Source of the DNA: Bolinopsis microptera
Taxonomy: Eukaryota; Ctenophora; Tentaculata; Lobata; Bolinopsidae
DNA: 64,000 bases
NCBI RefSeq assembly: GCF_026151205.1
Contig: NC_087072.1
Location: forward strand, 24,703,799-24,767,798
Direction of reading: 5' to 3'
Shown in pieces: positions 60,447 to 64,000 of the stretch. The notes beneath the pieces were generated by a model. That model was not told where the DNA came from. It did not search any database and saw only the letters and a list, made by a program, of their open reading frames with translations. Made by a program: the position numbers and the translations under genes. The stretch's first letter is position 1, and each line of letters starts with the position of its first letter.

Positions 60447-60681
60447 AGTGGTGGTGGTGGTACTGTAGGTGGTACTGTTGTGGTACTGTAGGTGGTACTG
60501 TAGGTGGTACTGTTGTGGTACTGTAGGTGGTGCTGTGGTGGTACTGTAGGTGGTGCTGTGGTGGTACTGTAGGTGGTACTGTAGGTGGTACTGTAGGTGG
60601 TACTGTAGGTGGTACTGTAGGTGGTGCTGTGGTGGTACTGTAGGTGGTACTGTAGGTGGTACTGTTGTGGTACTGTAGGTG
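60447..60681. repeat. 12-bp minisatellite (GGTGGTACTGTA)n with variants
   Basis: About 18 units of GGTGGTACTGTA with interspersed variants (TGTGGTACTGTA, GGTGGTGCTGTG). The period of three multiples gives long spurious frames (Tyr-His-Leu-Gln repeats on the minus strand). Confidence 0.92.
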
Positions 60682-61148
60682 CTATTCAAATCTGAAATCA
60701 GGGCACGTCACATGACTGTTTATATAGTTCAGCCCTACATTAACCACCCTGCACTGTCAAATGTGGCTCAAATAAGATAGGTCGACCAGTGGCGGGCACT
60801 AGTAGCTGTCATTTAGCGCAGATGCAACAAACTACACGAATGAAACGGAACACATCAAATTATGGCTATTGTCTGGTATTGATAATGTTAATACCTCATC
60901 GGAAATTTACGCTTGGCTGACGAAGGGTGGACAAAGGAAACAAAAGCAGAATGGCAGCAACTAACGAGGGTCAACTTTTGGGGCCAACACATACAGTTAA
61001 CTGTTAGGCACATCACATACCCTGGGCAGCCCAACCCATACCCACCTGCCATGTTGTTAGCAAAAGATTTAACTACGCTCAGTAAGTTCCATGCCCTGAC
61101 CAACTATATACTACAACAACACAGCAAAAAACATCTGCTCAGAACAAC

Positions 61149-61150
<2 letters not shown>

Positions 61151-61210
<60 letters not shown>
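61151..61210. repeat. (AG)30 microsatellite
   Basis: An uninterrupted run of about thirty AG dinucleotides. It is preceded by a frame (60913 onward) that is open into the repeat, but I see no family resemblance. Confidence 0.95.
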
Positions 61211-61214
<4 letters not shown>

Positions 61215-61303
61215 TTGCGCAGGTCAGGGTTAGTATAACTAGGGAGGAAGGAAGACAACCAAGTGTTGAAGACGTTTTAGTAACTCATAGAAACGCGCCA
61301 GAA

Positions 61304-61532
61304 TGTCTACCAAACCTACTTTAGTTACTTCACCTCTAGTGGAGGGATTGTCCCCACCGCGCACCTACTTTAGTTACTTCACCTATAGTGGAGGGATTGT
61401 CCCCACCGCGCACACTACCAAACCTACTTTAGTTACTTCACCCCTAGTGGAGGGATTGTCCCCACCGCGCACACTACCAACCTACTTTAGTTACTTCACC
61501 CCTACTGGAGGGATTGTCCCCACCGCGCACAC
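61304..61532 (+). repeat. Four-copy tandem repeat, unit 50-65 bp
   Basis: The core CTACTTTAGTTACTTCACC plus CTAGTGGAGGGATTGTCCCC and ACCGCGCAC occurs four times. Copies 2-4 add ACTACCAA(A)C between units. The copies differ by only a few bases. The open frame across it (61303-61695) is a repeat translation. Confidence 0.92.
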
Positions 61533-63870
61533 TACCCATCAGCTTCCACCCTGGAGCTGCCGAGAGGGAGGGAGGGGGTCTGACCGCATATTAATTACGT
61601 TTACACGTACTGCTGGCATATTATTACCACAAGTATATCGTTATAGCTCAGTACGCGGATGTTATGAAAGAACTCGTAAAAGTACAGAGTTGTAGTGTAT
61701 AAGTTTGGAGTTGGTACGTACCAGGCTATAATAATAGATAGAATATTGTGTGTCGAGTTGTACAAATGACACGGGCAAATGTACAACACACAATGATCGA
61801 GCGTGAGAGTTTACGGGGATCTAGAAAAATACCGTGCACGATAGCAAGTAACGGGGGATCTTGGAGGAATGCCAGGGCACGTGACAGTTGCAAGCATCTA
61901 GCAAGTTAGAGTTAAACAAGCATGTAAGTTAGAAAATTCGGACCAGGCAGAGGAGTTATAACCTTGGAGACGGTCCTAGAGTGTCAACGTGTCTGATATG
62001 TAATATCTTCAAGACTGTAGTGAAGCTAAAGGGAGGGGATAATATCTAATACCCAATTATAATAACCATTGGGAATTCATGACAGGTATGCAAGCTAGTG
62101 CAAGTGACGTAGTTAACACATTCTCCCCGGGATATTAATTAGATACCATTAATTAATTTATATCACGCACGTTATGACGTACGTGGGGTAAGTATTGACG
62201 GTTTAATTTTAAGAAAAAAGATAACCTTAATTGTGTTCGGCTTTCAATTGTGTGTTTGTTTGCTCCATGTTTCGGGGGAACCAAAAATACTAATTAAATG
62301 CTATGATATAAGATTAATTAGATACAGTTAATTTATATTGCGATCATTAATTTGCACAAGTTCATTATTAAATTATATGTTGGTTTATTTCCAAGACAAC
62401 CCTAATGTTTGGCTGTTGAATTGTTGAGGATCATTCGCGTTGTGTGGCTGTATTCCAACTTTCATAAAGAATAAAATCTCTGAATGAAAGAGGTACACAC
62501 TTTCCGGTTCATTATGTTCAGTAATTGCCACACAATTGGACGAACACAAACCAACTCGTTAGTGATCCAACACATCTTCAAAACTGGCGTACATATTGAT
62601 GAATGGGCTTGAAACTCTAACCAGTTTATGGCTTCAGGGAAGATACCGAATTCCTCAGACCGTACTTCTAAGGTTATGGCGTCAGGAAGTGCTCCATTTG
62701 AGCATGCTTCTCTGGTGATGAGTCTGAAAGTCCGGCGGGGACGATTTGTTAGATTTTGCGGCCGGCGATCATCAGCCCATCAGTAAATTCCTTCAAACAT
62801 ATAATATACTGAACAGTGACCGCAGAATGCAGATCTCTGAGTGATGGTGTCTAGATCAAGGGGTGGTTAGTCGCAAATTCAAACTTATGGAACCATGATC
62901 CTCCCCAGAACGAATTGAAAAACTAGCAGTGAATACTTGAAATGCCGTAACAATGAGCTATAGAATTTGAAACAAATGACACGCCGAGTAGGAATATTCT
63001 GTTGTTTGCAATATTGAGGAATGGCGAAGATAAAACAAATGCGGGCTTGCCGTGATTTTAACATGCCTTGCTAACACTTCATATTTATAAAAAACACCGA
63101 GACAAAGGGCATCTAATACCTATTTTATCACGAGGTGATATTAATGAACTGCTGAGAATATTCTAGAATTTCATTAGATCAATAACAACTTGTGCAGTTC
63201 AATTTTCATTAGTTAGTCTTTTTGCTACGCGAGAGACTTTAATATCAAAAATGTTATTCAGAACAAACGAGACCTTCATATATCAACAAAAATGTCCACG
63301 GAAAGTTCAGAAACGACCATGGTCACAATAGGAATGTGGGTACCAACATTGTTTTAACATCACATCACGTGATAGGAGAAGACTGACTGATTTTAAAACA
63401 TGGAGCCTTTACAACGGTCTAAACTTTCACACTCACTTCCAACAGCTGGCCACGTGTTTCACATTTTGTGTTCCACTGTGCATGAAAAGTTGTAAGTTTC
63501 ACACGTTTACATTTGATTTAGCACGGCCGTTCTCCATTTAATCGTGTGCAGCAATATTAAACGTTCTTTTCATGAATTAAAAACATATAATTTTCTACCA
63601 AACACGTACAGTACAAAGTTTTGGAGAACAAGGCTGTATTGACCACGCTAGATAAGGAATAGTTTAACAGTGAAATATATAAACCTTACGGAAATGAATA
63701 TTGATGATCAGGGCAACTAAGTAAAACTTCAAACTCCAAACCAGTTCAACTTATTTCAACATTTTGTTGGGATTCGAGGAATGGTCGTCAGATCGCATTG
63801 TTGTCAGGTATGGAAGTCCGTAATTTCAAACTGGTCCAAAGTTCTGTATTTCAGCTGGACACACTCTTAC
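61533..63870. other. Non-coding stretch left of the terminal exon
   Basis: AT-rich DNA without a recognised gene. If the exon at 63871-63939 is part of the PDE transcription unit, this is intronic. Confidence 0.4.
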
Positions 63871-63939
63871 CTTTGAGAGAAGTTTTGACGGTGAACTGGG
63901 TTATGGTACTGTTCTTCCTTGTTGCTTGTTCTGTGTCTC
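63871..63939 (-). CDS. Candidate 69-bp coding exon, possibly an upstream exon of the PDE7-like gene
   Basis: On the minus strand the segment is bounded by TTAACATTACAG before and GTAAGAGTG after, both good splice sites. One frame reads DTEQATRKNSTITQFTVKTSLK and ends with a single G. Joined to the PDE exon starting AT CTA AGA AGG ATG (44452), it continues in frame as ...SLKDLRRMQSTESSAADPSMG. This would make the Met at 44441 internal and give a first intron of about 19.4 kb. The fit of phase has a one-in-three chance of being accidental, and no conserved motif supports it, so this is an inference. It could equally belong to another gene extending past the window. Confidence 0.4.
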
Positions 63940-64000
63940 CTGTAATGTTAAAACTGTTATAGCTGTTATATTGCTATAAATAGCAATATTTGATTAATTA

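Noticed and set aside
60913-61233. 106-codon frame running into (AG)n
   Set aside because: The second part is a repeat translation; the first part has no recognisable motif and no splice context.
1-64000. tRNA, rRNA, CRISPR arrays or endogenous viral/LTR elements
   Set aside because: I saw no cloverleaf, rRNA-like segment, spacer-repeat array, long terminal direct repeats, or capsid, envelope or protease-integrase motifs; a covariance-model search would be more reliable for small RNAs.

Overview
The window is metazoan nuclear DNA: AT-rich, intron-bearing, with U2-type GT-AG introns, several non-LTR retrotransposons, inverted-repeat DNA elements and many simple repeats. A meiotic axis gene (SYCP2), a PDE7-type phosphodiesterase, a class C receptor and a divergent class A receptor, together with the style of the LINEs, suggest an early-branching animal. 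I think a cnidarian is most likely, but no sequence here settles this. All assignments come from reading the sequence and remembered family motifs; no database search was possible.

Layout. 1-6.9 kb: hairpin-rich sequence, then a decayed PHD-RT-endonuclease non-LTR retrotransposon on the + strand, itself interrupted by a 739-bp insert. 6.9-37.2 kb: one large + strand gene, a SYCP2 homologue. I reconstruct it from 19 coding exons whose splice phases all agree (about 1,812 residues). Its intron 12 is about 19.9 kb and begins inside a 12-bp minisatellite. That intron holds a nearly intact L2/CR1-like LINE, a single-exon class A GPCR gene, a decayed RTE-like LINE split by a 3.17-kb inverted-repeat DNA element carrying a 39-bp satellite, and a class C (mGluR-like) GPCR gene. 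All the coding pieces inside the intron lie on the minus strand.

37.4-39.6 kb: a 2.2-kb element with 35-bp perfect terminal inverted repeats and a 4-bp target duplication, filled with copies of a TGTGACAAAGT motif. 40.7-44.5 kb: minus-strand PDE7-like gene of six coding exons, with all metal-site motifs but a leucine where the family has its invariant purine-binding glutamine. 44.5-63.8 kb: essentially non-coding, AT-rich DNA rich in microsatellites and minisatellites, including a 0.4-kb (TCCCTACC)n tract. A good minus-strand exon candidate at 63.87-63.94 kb is phase-compatible with being an upstream exon of the PDE gene.

The genes do not form a pathway. The meiotic gene is a host for nested receptor genes, and the SYCP2 and PDE genes converge, with the 2.2-kb element between them. 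The most noteworthy items are the nested architecture, the splice-donor-seeded minisatellite, the 3.17-kb fold-back element with its coding-like satellite, the glutamine-less PDE7 and the 35-bp-TIR element.
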